Counted from the stretch's first letter, positions 24,671 through 33,466 are shown. The stretch is 64,000 nucleotides of DNA from Amycolatopsis sp. FDAARGOS 1241 (GCF_016889705.1 NZ_CP069526.1:9576001-9640000); one strand, 5' to 3'. Notes: generated by a model not told the origin, from the sequence alone. Made by a program: numbers and translations.

Positions 24671-25342
24671 TCAGACGTTCAGGTCCTCGTCGGAGTCGTA
24701 GCCAGGCATGCGGCCCGTTACCACGAAGATCATGCGCTTGGCCACCGACACCGCGTGGTCGGCGTAGCGCTCGTAGAAGCGGCCGAGCAGGGTGACGTCG
24801 ACGGCCGCGGCGACGCCGTAGGGCCACTCACGGTCCATCAGGACCGTGAAGAGGTGGCGGTGGATGTCGTCGACCTGGTCGTCCTCGGCCTCGAGGTCCT
24901 TGGCGGCGCCGACGTCCTTGGACTTGATGACCTGCTCCGCCTGGTGCGCGAGCTTCACGGCCGCGCGGCCCATCTCGGCGAAGTACGGCTTGACCGACTC
25001 CGGCAGCACGGGGTCGGGGTGGCGGCGCCGCGCGGCCTTGGCGACGTGCAGGGCGAGGTCGCCCATGCGCTCAAGGCTTTCGGCGGCGTGGATCGCGGCG
25101 AGCACGGTCCGCAAGTCGGTCGCGACGGGCGCCTGGAGTGCGAGCAGCGCGTACGCCTGCTCCTCGCATTCGGCGCGCGCGTCGTCGACCTTCGCGTCGT
25201 CGCTGATCACCTGCTCCGCGAGGGCGAGGTCGACCTCGAGCAGCGACTTGGTCGCGCGCTCCATGGCATCCGCGACCTGAGCCGACATGGCGGCGAGGTT
25301 CTCGGCGAGCGAGTCGAGTTCGACATGGTAGGCCTCACGCAT
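24671..25342 (-). CDS. phoU: Phosphate signalling regulator PhoU
   Basis: A 223-residue cytoplasmic all-helical protein made of two PhoU repeats of three helices. Metal-binding segments are recognisable ([17 protein letters not shown] and [16 protein letters not shown]). It restrains phosphate uptake and two-component signalling when phosphate is sufficient. The ATG at 25342 has TAGGGT six bases upstream and no ribosome binding site, favouring it over the in-frame GTG at 25348. It is convergent with pstSCAB rather than part of that operon, as in mycobacteria (phoY2). Confidence 0.95.
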   Translation of the reverse strand: MREAYHVELDSLAENLAAMSAQVADAMERATKSLLEVDLALAEQVISDDAKVDDARAECEEQAYALLALQAPVATDLRTVLAAIHAAESLERMGDLALHVAKAARRRHPDPVLPESVKPYFAEMGRAAVKLAHQAEQVIKSKDVGAAKDLEAEDDQVDDIHRHLFTVLMDREWPYGVAAAVDVTLLGRFYERYADHAVSVAKRMIFVVTGRMPGYDSDEDLNV

Positions 25343-25348
25343 GGACAC

Positions 25349-25354
25349 ACCCTA
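25349..25354 (-). promoter_or_regulatory. -10 element for leaderless phoU mRNA
   Basis: TAGGGT on the minus strand followed by six bases and the phoU ATG. Confidence 0.45.
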
Positions 25355-25425
25355 CGACGTGCCTTGTCCGAATGCCGCATTGCCGGGTGAACCGTGCGTG
25401 AACCCGGTCTAACGAATCCCGCAGC

Positions 25426-28400
25426 TCAGCCCGAGGTGCTGGTCCCGGCTCGGCCGGAGCCGGTTTTGGTCGTGTTGCCGGCATCGGCGGCGGTGGTCGA
25501 CGGGCCCACGGCCTTCTCGCCGGGCAGCGGGGTGTTGTCGCGCAGGGCGTCGAAGAGCGAGTCGGTCTTCGACTCGACGAGGACCTCGTTGCCGCGTTTG
25601 TTCGCCGTGCCGGTGGTGGGGACGGTCATGAAGTTGATCTTGGACGGGTCGACCCCGCGCATCGACTGGGCGAGCGTCATCATCTGCTGCACGCCCAGGT
25701 TGTCGCCGAACGTGGCCTTGGCGAACGCCGTGATGAAATCCGACAGCTTCGCCGGGTCGAGCACCACGTCGGACGACATGACCTTCTTGAGCAGCGCGCC
25801 GATGAACGACTGCTGGCGCTTGATCCGCCCGTAGTCCGACGTCGGGTCGCCCTTCACGTGGCGGGCGCGGACGTAGTTGAGGGCCTGGTCGCCGGAGATC
25901 GTGACGTTTCCGGTCTGCAGCAGGACCTTGCCCAGCACCTCGTCGTCGATCGGCTGCTCGTTGCTGATGGTCACGCCGTGCACCGCGTCGACCATGTCCT
26001 TGAAGCCGTTGAAGTCGATGCCGACGAAGTGGTTGATCCGCAGGCCGGTGATCTTCTGGATCACCTTCGTCACGCACTGCGGGCCGCCCACGGCGTACGC
26101 GGTGTTGAGCTTCGCGATCTTCTCGCCGGACACGACCTCGTCGGTCGTGACGGACTTCGCGGGGTCCCAGCGGTTGCAGTCGGGCCGGTCGATCTCCAGG
26201 TCGCGCGGGAACGAGACGACGACCACGCGTTTCCGGTCGGCCGGCACGTGCGCGACCATCACGGTGTCCGACCGCGCGCCGGGGTTGCTGTCCGCGGTGC
26301 CGACGCCTTCCTCGGCCGTCGCGCCGTCGCGGCTGTCGGAGCCGACCATGAGGAAATTCTCGTCGTTGGCCTGCGCCTCGGCGTTCTGGATGTCGGCCGA
26401 GTTCTCGTCCAGCGCGGACACCTGCGTGAACTTCGCGTCGAACCAGTTCACCGCGCCCCACGCGACGCCTGTGCCGATGAACACGAGGATCGCCAGCACG
26501 ATGATCGTGATGCGGCCGATGCGCATGGCGCGCTCGTTGTGGCGCTGCTTCTTCTCCTGCAGGCGGGTCTGCGGCGCGCTTTCTTCGGAGGTTTCCTCTT
26601 CTTCGAGTTCTTCGGCCTTGATGGCGCGCTGAATCCCCGTAGGCGCCACGACGCGCTGCAACGCGGTGCGCGTCTGCTCGAACAGGGCGGCAGGACGCGC
26701 GGTCAGCCGCGCCATCCGCTCGCGGCGCTTGTCCTCCTCCGCCAGCATCTCGTCGTGGGCGGCCGAGAAGCGGGCCAGGGAGTGGTCGATCTTCCGACGG
26801 TACTGGGTGGCCTCGTCGATGGCCTCCATCTCGTCCGTCATGGTCAACGGATCGAGCTCCGACCGCGCGGGCACCCCGGCGGGCCGCACGGGCGTCCGCC
26901 GCTGCCTCGGGGGGCGGTTGCCGTTGGTGCCGGTGCCGTTCTTTCCGCTGGTGGTGCCGGTGGTGGCGTTGGTGCCGTTCAGGGGTGGGGTGAGCTGCGT
27001 GCGCTCGCCACCCTCTTCACCCGCTTCGGCGCCCTCCGCTGCCAGCACACTGCCGATCGACTTGCCATTCGGCCCAAGCATGCCGTTCGAAGCTTGGTTG
27101 CCGTTCGCCCCTGGCTCGGGCTCGGCGTTCGAGGTTTGGGTGCGGTTCGGCCCGGGCTTGCCGTTCAAGGTCTGGTTGCCGTTCGGGCCGGCCGGGCTAT
27201 TGGGCGCCGGCACAGCGTTGGGCCCGGTCTTGCCGTTCCGCCCTGGCTTGCCATTCGGCCCGGCAAGGGCGTCGGGCCCCGGCACGCCGTTCGGCCCCGT
27301 CTTGGGGCCCGGCTTGCCGTTCGGGCCCGCGGTGTGGTTCGGCCCTGGCGCGCCGTTGGTACCGGGCAGGCTGTTCACCCCAGTCTGGCCGCCGGCTTTG
27401 CCGGCGGGCCCAGCCTCGCCATCCGGCCCAGCATCGTCCTCGGGCAACGACATGCCGTTGCGCGGTGGCACGCCGTGGGACCCGGTCTTGCCGCTCAGCC
27501 CCGGCTTGCCATTCGGCCCGGCAAGCGCGTCCAGCCCCGGCACGCCATTCAGCCCGGTCGTCGGGCCGCGCTTGCCATTGGGACCGGGGTTGCCACGGCG
27601 GCCGGCAACGCCTTCGGCGTCGGGCATGCCACTATGCGACGGCATGCCGTTGGGCCCTGGGGTGCCATTCGGGCCGGAGTTGCCATTCGGCCCGGCGATG
27701 CCCTCGGGTCCGGGCATGCCGTTGCGCGCTGGCAGGCCGTTGGGGCCGGTTTTGGGGCTGCGCTTGCCGTTCAAGCCCAAGTTGCCGTCCGGTCCGGCGA
27801 TGTCGGGTCCGGGTATGCCGTTGCGTGGTGGCAGGCCGTTGCGGCCGGTTGTGAGACCCGGCTTGCCATCCGGGCCGACCTTGCCATTCGGCCCGGCGAT
27901 GTCGTCGGGTCCGGGTATGCCGTTGCGTGGTGGCAGGCCGTTGCGGCCGGTTGTGAGACCCGGCTTGCCATCCGGGCCGACCTTGCCATTCGGCCCGGCG
28001 ATGTCGTCGGGTCCGGGTATGCCGTTGCGTGGTGGCAGGCCGTTGCGGCCGGTTGTGAGACCCGGCTTGCCATCCGGGCCGACCTTGCCGTTGGGCCCGG
28101 CGATGTCGTCGGGGCCGGGCATGCCGTTGCGGCTCGGCATGCCGTTGGGGTCCGGCCTGCCGTTTGAGCCGGAGTTGCCGTTCGGGCCGGCACCGTCCTG
28201 AGGTGCGGGCATGCCGTTGCGCCTCGGCACGCCATTGGGGCCGGGGTTGCCATTCGGTCCGGCGATGTCGTCGGGGCCAGGCATGCCGGTCGGGCCGCCG
28301 TTGCTCGGGTGGTCAGCGGGGTCGTCGCTCAGGCGGTCGTTGATCGCGCCGGGCGGGGGGCCTCCGTGCGGGCCGGGGGCCGGGCGGTGACCGTTCGGGC

Positions 28401-29595
28401 GTGGGCCGTTGCCGTTGCGGGGCTGGGGGCCGGCCCCGCCGTTCTGCGGCTCGTCGGCCGGCACGTTGTGTGGCCCCGTGGCGCGGCGGCGGCCGTTCGG
28501 CGCCGGTTCGGCCGGAGCCGGGGCCGGGTCGGGGGTGCCGTGGCGGCCGGTGTCGGTGGCCGGGAGGTCGGAGAAGTCCGGGCTTTCGTCGGGGGCCCGG
28601 CGGCGGCCTGTGCGAAGCGGCTGTGACGACGGGTCACGCTGCGGCGGCGGCTCCGGAGCCGCGCGGCGGGGGCCGCGGGGCCGTGGTGGCTCGGGCGGCG
28701 CGTCGGCCGCGTGAGAGGCGCGTGGCAAGGGGCCGCCCGCCGGAGGTGCGGCGGGCGGGTCATCGTCGTCGGGGCGGGCGCGGCGGTTGCGCGGCGGCGG
28801 TTGCTGGTCGAGCTGCCGCTGCACCTGCGGCGACAAGCCACCGGGGATCGAGGGACCGGATCCCCCGCGCCGTGATCCGGAGTCGGCCGCCTCGGAAGCC
28901 GCCCGGCGGCCCCCACCCGACTCGAAATCGGCCCCGTCCCCAGCGGCCCGACGGGACCCGCGCGCAGCGGGGCCGTCGGCGCGACGGGAGCCGGGTGCCG
29001 GAGCGTGGCGGGATCCGTTGTCGGTCGAGAGGTGGGTGCTTGGTTCGGTGTCGAAGTCGGGTGCGTCGCCCTTGGCGCGGCGCGAGCCCGGCGCGGGGGC
29101 GTGGCGGTATCCGTTGTCGGTCGAGAGGTGGGAGCTCGCTCCGAAGTCGGGTGCGTCGCTGTTGGCTCGACGGGAGCCGGGTGCCGGAGCGTGGCGGGAT
29201 CCGTTGTCGGTCGAGAGGTGGGTGCTTGGTTCGGTGTCGAAGTCGGGTGCGTCGCCCTTGGCGCGGCGCGAGCCCGGCGCGGGGGCGTGGCGGTATCCGT
29301 TGTCGGTCGAGAGGTGGGAGCTCGCTCCGAAGTCGGGTGCGTCGCTGTTGGCACGACGCGAGCCGGGTGCGGCAGCACGACGGGACCCGTTGTCCGCTGA
29401 CAGGTGGGAGCCCGGTTCGGCGCGCCGTGAGCCCGGGTCGGAGTCCTCGGTGCCGAAGACGGGGCGTTCGCCGGTGTGGCGGGCGACGACGTCGGAGACG
29501 CTGATGCCGCCCTGGGTGTCGAGGGAGCGTCGGCGGCGCGGGGTACCGCTGTCGGAGTGGCGACCGGTGCCGGGGGTGTAACGCTCGTCGGGCAC
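25426..29595 (-). CDS. LCP-family ligase with giant collagen-like N-terminal region
   Basis: A 1389-residue protein. The C-terminal ~300 residues form a LytR-CpsA-Psr domain, which attaches glycopolymers to peptidoglycan: SDTVMVAHVPADRKRV, VVSFPRDLEIDRP, AVGGPQCVTKVIQKITGL and ARHVKGDPTSDYGRIKRQQ carry its conserved Arg and Asp residues. One membrane helix lies near residues 1028-1050 (ITIIVLAILVFIGTGVAWG). Before it come Ser/Arg/His-rich repeats (residues ~20-210), a Pro/Arg-rich stretch, and about 450 residues rich in G-x-N-G and Gly-X-Y triplets (GPNGKVGPDGKPGL). In the usual LCP topology these ~1000 residues are cytoplasmic. The GTG is preceded by AAGGGAG and the frame is unbroken. It corresponds in position to Rv0822c, which is about half as long. 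Confidence 0.9.
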   Translation of the reverse strand: MPDERYTPGTGRHSDSGTPRRRRSLDTQGGISVSDVVARHTGERPVFGTEDSDPGSRRAEPGSHLSADNGSRRAAAPGSRRANSDAPDFGASSHLSTDNGYRHAPAPGSRRAKGDAPDFDTEPSTHLSTDNGSRHAPAPGSRRANSDAPDFGASSHLSTDNGYRHAPAPGSRRAKGDAPDFDTEPSTHLSTDNGSRHAPAPGSRRADGPAARGSRRAAGDGADFESGGGRRAASEAADSGSRRGGSGPSIPGGLSPQVQRQLDQQPPPRNRRARPDDDDPPAAPPAGGPLPRASHAADAPPEPPRPRGPRRAAPEPPPQRDPSSQPLRTGRRRAPDESPDFSDLPATDTGRHGTPDPAPAPAEPAPNGRRRATGPHNVPADEPQNGGAGPQPRNGNGPRPNGHRPAPGPHGGPPPGAINDRLSDDPADHPSNGGPTGMPGPDDIAGPNGNPGPNGVPRRNGMPAPQDGAGPNGNSGSNGRPDPNGMPSRNGMPGPDDIAGPNGKVGPDGKPGLTTGRNGLPPRNGIPGPDDIAGPNGKVGPDGKPGLTTGRNGLPPRNGIPGPDDIAGPNGKVGPDGKPGLTTGRNGLPPRNGIPGPDIAGPDGNLGLNGKRSPKTGPNGLPARNGMPGPEGIAGPNGNSGPNGTPGPNGMPSHSGMPDAEGVAGRRGNPGPNGKRGPTTGLNGVPGLDALAGPNGKPGLSGKTGSHGVPPRNGMSLPEDDAGPDGEAGPAGKAGGQTGVNSLPGTNGAPGPNHTAGPNGKPGPKTGPNGVPGPDALAGPNGKPGRNGKTGPNAVPAPNSPAGPNGNQTLNGKPGPNRTQTSNAEPEPGANGNQASNGMLGPNGKSIGSVLAAEGAEAGEEGGERTQLTPPLNGTNATTGTTSGKNGTGTNGNRPPRQRRTPVRPAGVPARSELDPLTMTDEMEAIDEATQYRRKIDHSLARFSAAHDEMLAEEDKRRERMARLTARPAALFEQTRTALQRVVAPTGIQRAIKAEELEEEETSEESAPQTRLQEKKQRHNERAMRIGRITIIVLAILVFIGTGVAWGAVNWFDAKFTQVSALDENSADIQNAEAQANDENFLMVGSDSRDGATAEEGVGTADSNPGARSDTVMVAHVPADRKRVVVVSFPRDLEIDRPDCNRWDPAKSVTTDEVVSGEKIAKLNTAYAVGGPQCVTKVIQKITGLRINHFVGIDFNGFKDMVDAVHGVTISNEQPIDDEVLGKVLLQTGNVTISGDQALNYVRARHVKGDPTSDYGRIKRQQSFIGALLKKVMSSDVVLDPAKLSDFITAFAKATFGDNLGVQQMMTLAQSMRGVDPSKINFMTVPTTGTANKRGNEVLVESKTDSLFDALRDNTPLPGEKAVGPSTTAADAGNTTKTGSGRAGTSTSG
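27812..28117 (-). repeat. Three tandem 102-bp repeats in the LCP gene
   Basis: The segment beginning GGTATGCCGTTGCG recurs at 27812, 27914 and 28016, exactly 102 bases apart, encoding 34-residue collagen-like units (GPDDIAGPNGKVGPDGKPGL and the following 14 residues). The copies are nearly identical, implying recent expansion. Looser versions extend on both sides to about 27040 and 28300. Confidence 0.9.
28983..29354 (-). repeat. Two near-identical 186-bp tandem repeats in the LCP gene
   Basis: GACGGGAGCCGGGTGCCGG occurs at 28983 and 29169 with almost identical sequence between, giving a 62-residue unit containing SSHLSTDNGYRHAPAPGSRR and THLSTDNGSRHAPAPGSRR. The N-terminal region thus grew by in-frame duplication. 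Confidence 0.88.
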
Positions 29596-29826
29596 TCGGT
29601 CTCCCTTCGCACTTCAGCCAACGTGTGAACCGGCGGGCGGCGCCTTTCGCTCCGGCTCTCCCAGGGCACGTCGTTCCCCGGGACGATTTCGTTATCGTAC
29701 GGATACCCGCCGTTCGTGACGACACCCTCCCGCGAATTTCTTCACCTTGAGTCGACCTGAAAGGGCCTGAAGAGGACGAACAGGTGAAGCTCGGGTTCGG
29801 CAATGAGAAGAGTGACGGCCTATGTG

Positions 29827-30519
29827 TTACTCAGAGTGGGTAATGACGCGCGTCGTTTCGCGGTCGTGATAGGCGACTTTGTTGCGTCCCGCGCGCTTCG
29901 CCGCGTACAGCAAGTTGTCGGCGCGCAGCAGTTGCCGCTGGGCGGAAACGCGGCCCGCCGGGCTGTCGCAGGCGTGCGCGAGCCCGGCGCTGATGGTGAC
30001 CCTCAGTCCGGGCTGCAGTTCCGACCAGGGGTGACGAGCGACGCGCGTACGCGCAGCGTCAACGATCCGCACCGCCTTCGTCGAGTCGACGCCCGGCAGC
30101 ACCAGCGCGAACTCCTCGCCGCCGTAGCGCGCGCAGAACCCGTCCGGCGGCAGCTCTTCCTGCAGGAGATCGGCGACGCGGCACAGCACGCGGTCGCCGA
30201 GCAGGTGACCGTACGTGTCGTTCACGTGCTTGAAGCGGTCGAGGTCGATGAGCGCGACGGCGAGGCCGCCCCCGGCCGGCAGCCCGGGCAGCCGCTGGTC
30301 GAGGTAGCGGCGGTTGTAACTGGAGGTGAGCGGGTCCCGCAGGCTGCCGGCCCGCGCGATGTCGAGGGCCGACCGCAGGTGCTCGTACGCGCGGCGCCAG
30401 TCACCCTGTTCGGCGAACATGTGCGCGATGGCCTCGTGGAGGCTCAGCAGATCCGGTCCCGAGGCAGCGGAGATGCTCGCCGTGAACTCGTCCTCGGCCG
30501 CCACACCCACCTCCGCCAC
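29827..30519 (-). CDS. GGDEF diguanylate cyclase with single TPR-like segment
   Basis: A 230-residue predicted c-di-GMP synthase. An N-terminal helical pair (HMFAEQGDWRRAYEHLRSA) resembles one TPR repeat, followed by the GGDEF domain: DPLTSSYNRRYLDQRL, metal-binding ALIDLDRFKHVNDTYGH and the active loop RYGGEEFAL (GGEEF at 133-137). The allosteric RxxD inhibition site is absent (PPDG at the position), so product inhibition is not expected. No membrane helix. The single TPR suggests it may be a shortened version of a longer TPR-GGDEF protein; the frame runs only 13 codons further upstream before a stop. It could feed c-di-GMP to the RsiG encoded 20 kb away. Confidence 0.88.
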   Translation of the reverse strand: MAEVGVAAEDEFTASISAASGPDLLSLHEAIAHMFAEQGDWRRAYEHLRSALDIARAGSLRDPLTSSYNRRYLDQRLPGLPAGGGLAVALIDLDRFKHVNDTYGHLLGDRVLCRVADLLQEELPPDGFCARYGGEEFALVLPGVDSTKAVRIVDAARTRVARHPWSELQPGLRVTISAGLAHACDSPAGRVSAQRQLLRADNLLYAAKRAGRNKVAYHDRETTRVITHSE

Positions 30520-30630
30520 CTCTTGGTTGTCGTCGTAAAGGAGCGGCGTCTTGAGTCATCGGTACGCGCGAAAGCGAATATCGCTCAAGTGGACGACGTG
30601 CCCGTGGCGTTGTCACGCACCGAAGTCCCA

Positions 30631-31212
30631 CTACCCCAAGGCGGAAAACGGCTTTTTGTCCTTGAGCTGCTCGAACTGGTCCTTGGCCCAGTAACTCACG
30701 TCCGCCTCATCGTCGGCCAGCAACTGTGCGTAGCCGGGCCACGAGAGCCACCGCCAACCGCCGACCTCTTCGGGGTTCGGCGCGGGGTCTTCCTCGACCC
30801 ACGCGACGAACACCGGGCAGAACTCGTTCTCCACGATCCCGTTGAACGGCGGCGTCCGGTACCGGTACTTCGGCAGTACGCACTCCAGGTCATCGAGCTC
30901 CGGCAGCCCGATCTCGTACCGTGCGCGCCGGCGTACGGCGTCGGGCAGGGACTCGTCCGGTGCGGGGTGCCCGCACACGCTGTTGGTCCAGACGCCCGGC
31001 CACACCTTCTTGTCCAGTGCGCGTTGCGTGATCAGCAGCGCCTGGTCCGATCGGCGCAGCACGTAGCACGAGAACGCGAGGTGCAGCCTCGTGTCCGCGT
31101 GGTGGCTCGCGAGTTTCGGTCCGGTCTCGCCCGTCGGCACGCCGTCCTCGGTGACGAAGACGACGCGCTCGGACTCGGGTTCGGTGATGGTGTCCACGCC
31201 ACCACTGAACAC
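30631..31212 (-). CDS. idi: Isopentenyl-diphosphate delta-isomerase, type I
   Basis: A 193-residue Nudix-fold enzyme interconverting IPP and DMAPP for isoprenoid synthesis in the cytoplasm. HLAFSCYVLRR, the catalytic Cys in WTNSVCGHP, the Nudix-like helix DAVRRRARYEIGL and the catalytic Glu in ENEFCPVFVAW are all present. The length is normal. The GTG start follows GGGG by about eight bases; a second GTG five codons later is possible. It stands alone, with an inverted-repeat-rich region upstream. Confidence 0.94.
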   Translation of the reverse strand: MFSGGVDTITEPESERVVFVTEDGVPTGETGPKLASHHADTRLHLAFSCYVLRRSDQALLITQRALDKKVWPGVWTNSVCGHPAPDESLPDAVRRRARYEIGLPELDDLECVLPKYRYRTPPFNGIVENEFCPVFVAWVEEDPAPNPEEVGGWRWLSWPGYAQLLADDEADVSYWAKDQFEQLKDKKPFSALG

Positions 31213-31366
31213 CAGCGGGCCCCGGAAGGGGTACCGCGAGGCGGGTGGCTCGGCCGTTCCTCCCGTTCCGGGTGGTGGAACGATACGGTCCGTGACGGCC
31301 GGCGCGCAGCGCTTCCCCCCTCAGGTGAACTGATCTGTCCACAGTAGACAGCGAACCTGGTGGCAC

Positions 31367-31381
31367 GGTCCGTCACGGACC
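31367..31381. promoter_or_regulatory. Perfect inverted repeat, possible operator upstream of idi
   Basis: GGTCCGTCACGGACC, seven-base arms around one base. Related sequences CGGTCCGTGACGGCC near 31288 and CACCGTCCGTGATCGG near 31458 lie on either side. It may be a regulator site for idi, or a member of the dispersed repeats found elsewhere in the window. Confidence 0.35.
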
Positions 31382-31495
31382 CGCGGCTGGAAGCCGAGCA
31401 TGACCGGCTCGGTGAACCGGCTACTGAACCGAACCGGACGACCGCACACCCCGGCGGCACCGTCCGTGATCGGCAACGCCCGCCTCGGCCAACCC

Positions 31496-31519
31496 CCGGT
31501 GAACGATCCCGTTCACCGG
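31496..31519 (-). terminator. Hairpin after the hydrolase gene
   Basis: CCGGTGAACG and CGTTCACCGG form a perfect ten-base stem with a four-base loop, about 54 bases beyond the hydrolase stop. There is no T tract, so it acts either as an I-shaped terminator or as a protein-binding palindrome. Confidence 0.5.
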
Positions 31520-31572
31520 TCCGAAATAGACAGACCTCGCCAGAACCCCTCGTGCCACCGAAAGCGCCTCCG

Positions 31573-32406
31573 TCAGCGGCTGCCGAGGTGAGCCACGAGC
31601 AGAGCGGTGAGGGCCTCGGGGGCTTCTTCGGCCACCCAGTGCGACACGTCTTCGAGCATCTCGAACCGGTACGGCCCGCTCACCCAGTTGCCGGTGTCGA
31701 GCGCCGCGGTGGAGCCGAAGGCGACGTCCTCGGTGGACCAGACGTACAGCGTCGGCACGCTGATCTTGCCGATCTGCCCGCCCGGACGGCCGGCGCGGTA
31801 CCAGTTCAGCGCGGCGGTGAGGGCACCCGGTTCCGTCAGACGCTGCACGTATTCGTCGATCCGGCTCGGCGGGATGCGGCGGTCGAAGATGTCGCGCAGC
31901 GCGCGGGCACCTTCGGCGAGCATCTTCCGCTCGGTGGCCGGAGTCGACCGCCACTCCGTCATGTACGCCGACCGCAGGTGCTGGTCCTCGTCGGTCTTCA
32001 GCGCCGCCGAGAGCGCGGCGGGGTGCGGGGTCGACACCACGGAGAGGCTGCGCAGCCGGTCCGGGTGGGCGTCCGCGGTCCACCACGCGACGGCTCCGCC
32101 CCAGTCGTGCCCGACGAGGTCGAACTTCTGCCACCCCAACGCGTCTGCCATTGCCACGGCGTCGTCCACCAGGGTAGAAATACCGTACTCCGCCGGTTGT
32201 TCCGGTCGAACGTCCGGCGAGTACCCGCGTTGGTCGGGCGCCACCGCGCGATAACCGAGCACGCCGAGGGTCGCCACCTGGTGTTCCCACTCCACGGCGG
32301 CCTCGGGGAAGCCGTGGAGCAGCAGCACGGGGCGGCCGTCCTCCGGCCCGGAGGCGATCGCGTCGAAGGTGCCTGCTTCGGTCGGGATGCTCAGCTGCTC
32401 GATCAC
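31573..32406 (-). CDS. Alpha/beta hydrolase, epoxide-hydrolase-like
   Basis: A 277-residue soluble hydrolase. The oxyanion motif LLLHGFPE, nucleophile Asp in LVGHDWGGAVAWW, an acidic residue in WSTEDVAFG and the catalytic His in EDVSHWVAEEAPE follow the order of epoxide hydrolases and haloalkane dehalogenases; the Asp nucleophile excludes ordinary serine esterases. The substrate is unknown. The GTG at 32406 lies seven bases after TAGAGT and gives a normal N-terminus (MIEQLSIPTEAG), so the longer frame to 32595 is not used. It is divergent from the type VII secretion locus. Confidence 0.87.
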   Translation of the reverse strand: MIEQLSIPTEAGTFDAIASGPEDGRPVLLLHGFPEAAVEWEHQVATLGVLGYRAVAPDQRGYSPDVRPEQPAEYGISTLVDDAVAMADALGWQKFDLVGHDWGGAVAWWTADAHPDRLRSLSVVSTPHPAALSAALKTDEDQHLRSAYMTEWRSTPATERKMLAEGARALRDIFDRRIPPSRIDEYVQRLTEPGALTAALNWYRAGRPGGQIGKISVPTLYVWSTEDVAFGSTAALDTGNWVSGPYRFEMLEDVSHWVAEEAPEALTALLVAHLGSR

Positions 32407-32413
32407 GGCTGGC

Positions 32414-32419
32414 ACTCTA
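32414..32419 (-). promoter_or_regulatory. -10 element for leaderless hydrolase mRNA
   Basis: TAGAGT on the minus strand, seven bases before the GTG at 32406. The rest of 32420-32787 shows no gene; it must hold the promoter of the secretion locus, with TACCGT near 32625 as one weak candidate. Confidence 0.55.
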
Positions 32420-32787
32420 CGGGGGCCCACCGACAGTTCCCGGCGATGGCCTCCCATGCAGACCTCGTGGAAAAAGAGGCAACGGGCGGGCCGATCCGGC
32501 CGGCCGAAGGCCCGTCTTGCTCCGCGACGTCGCGTTTGTCCGGTCGCTTGTCCGATTGCCCCGGCGTCCGCGACCTCGTGTCCATAAGGGAACAATGCGG
32601 CGCGCGCGGTCGAAGGCTCACTTACCGTTACCTCGCCGGCTCCGAATCAGCCTTCTCGAGCTCGGAAGTGTGAAGCGGCGTCACGGCATTCGCGATGTTC
32701 TGTCCTCGCGGACGAGTCCGGGTGGACGAAACGCAGCCTCGACTACATGTCGACAAATCGAAACACAACCAACCAGAGGAGAAGAGC

Positions 32788-33123
32788 ATGGCTTCGCGTG
32801 ACGGTGCCCATGTCGACACAACCGTGATGCGCTCCGGCGCCCAGACCATCACCAGCACCGGCGACGGCATCACGGGCGTCGACGGTCAGGTCAACTCCAC
32901 CATGGAAAGCCTTTTCGGCACGTGGAGCGCCGACAGCCAGGTCAAGTTCGCCGGTGCCATGCAGGAGTTCCACGGCACGGTGAAGAAGATCGTCGACAAG
33001 CTCACGGAGCTGGCCGGGAACGTCAACACCTCGGCGAACGAGTACGACCACCGCGACTCGGACAACACGGCCACGGTCAACGCGGCGGCGGGCGCCATCG
33101 GCGGCGGCTTGCCCGGTATGTGA
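32788..33123 (+). CDS. WXG100-family Esx-like protein (first)
   Basis: A 111-residue helical-hairpin protein, the first gene of the secretion locus. The turn reads FGTWSADSQVKF (W-S-A in place of W-x-G), and YDHRD near residue 89 resembles the YxxxD/E export signal of type VII substrates. A Gly/Ala-rich tail ends the protein. AGAGGAGAAG precedes the ATG. It is followed 43 bases later by a second WXG100 gene, the classic EsxB-EsxA arrangement, so the two products probably form a secreted heterodimer. Confidence 0.85.
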   Translation: MASRDGAHVDTTVMRSGAQTITSTGDGITGVDGQVNSTMESLFGTWSADSQVKFAGAMQEFHGTVKKIVDKLTELAGNVNTSANEYDHRDSDNTATVNAAAGAIGGGLPGM

Positions 33124-33166
33124 TCTTCCCCCTCAATCTTTCGCCCGCAGGAAAGGAAAAATCCTC

Positions 33167-33466
33167 ATGGCTCTCGGCCAGTTCACGATCAACTTCACCG
33201 AGATGGGCACCACCACGGCGTCCGCGAAGCAGCAGTCGCAGCAGATCACCGAGCTGCTCGAGCAGATGAAGAAGACCATCGACTCCCAGCGGGAGAGCTG
33301 GACCGGTGTCGCGGCCGACGAGTTCCAGGCCGCCTACACCTACTGCCACCAGCTGGCGCTGTCGCTGCCGCAGGCGCTCGACCACGCCGCCGCGACGCTG
33401 CAGAACATCAACGACGGCACCCACACCACCGAGCAGGGCAACGCACAGCGCTTCGCCGTGCAGTGA
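33167..33466 (+). CDS. WXG100-family Esx-like protein (second)
   Basis: A 99-residue protein with a canonical turn RESWTGVAADEFQ (W-x-G) between two amphipathic helices. Length and motif are typical of EsxA-type proteins. It starts with FTINFTEMGTTTASAKQQ. The ATG is preceded by AGGAAAGG. It is presumed to dimerise with the product of the preceding gene and to be exported through the EccC/EccD channel. Confidence 0.9.
   Translation: MALGQFTINFTEMGTTTASAKQQSQQITELLEQMKKTIDSQRESWTGVAADEFQAAYTYCHQLALSLPQALDHAAATLQNINDGTHTTEQGNAQRFAVQ

Noticed and set aside
27800-28120. Regular repeats that could suggest a CRISPR array
   Set aside because: The whole 102-bp unit repeats with no unique spacers, and it stays in frame within the LCP gene.
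25858-28201. Plus-strand frames of 769 and 511 codons opposite the LCP gene
   Set aside because: They are mirror frames of a high-GC repeat gene; the LCP frame has a domain, membrane helix and ribosome binding site, while these have none.
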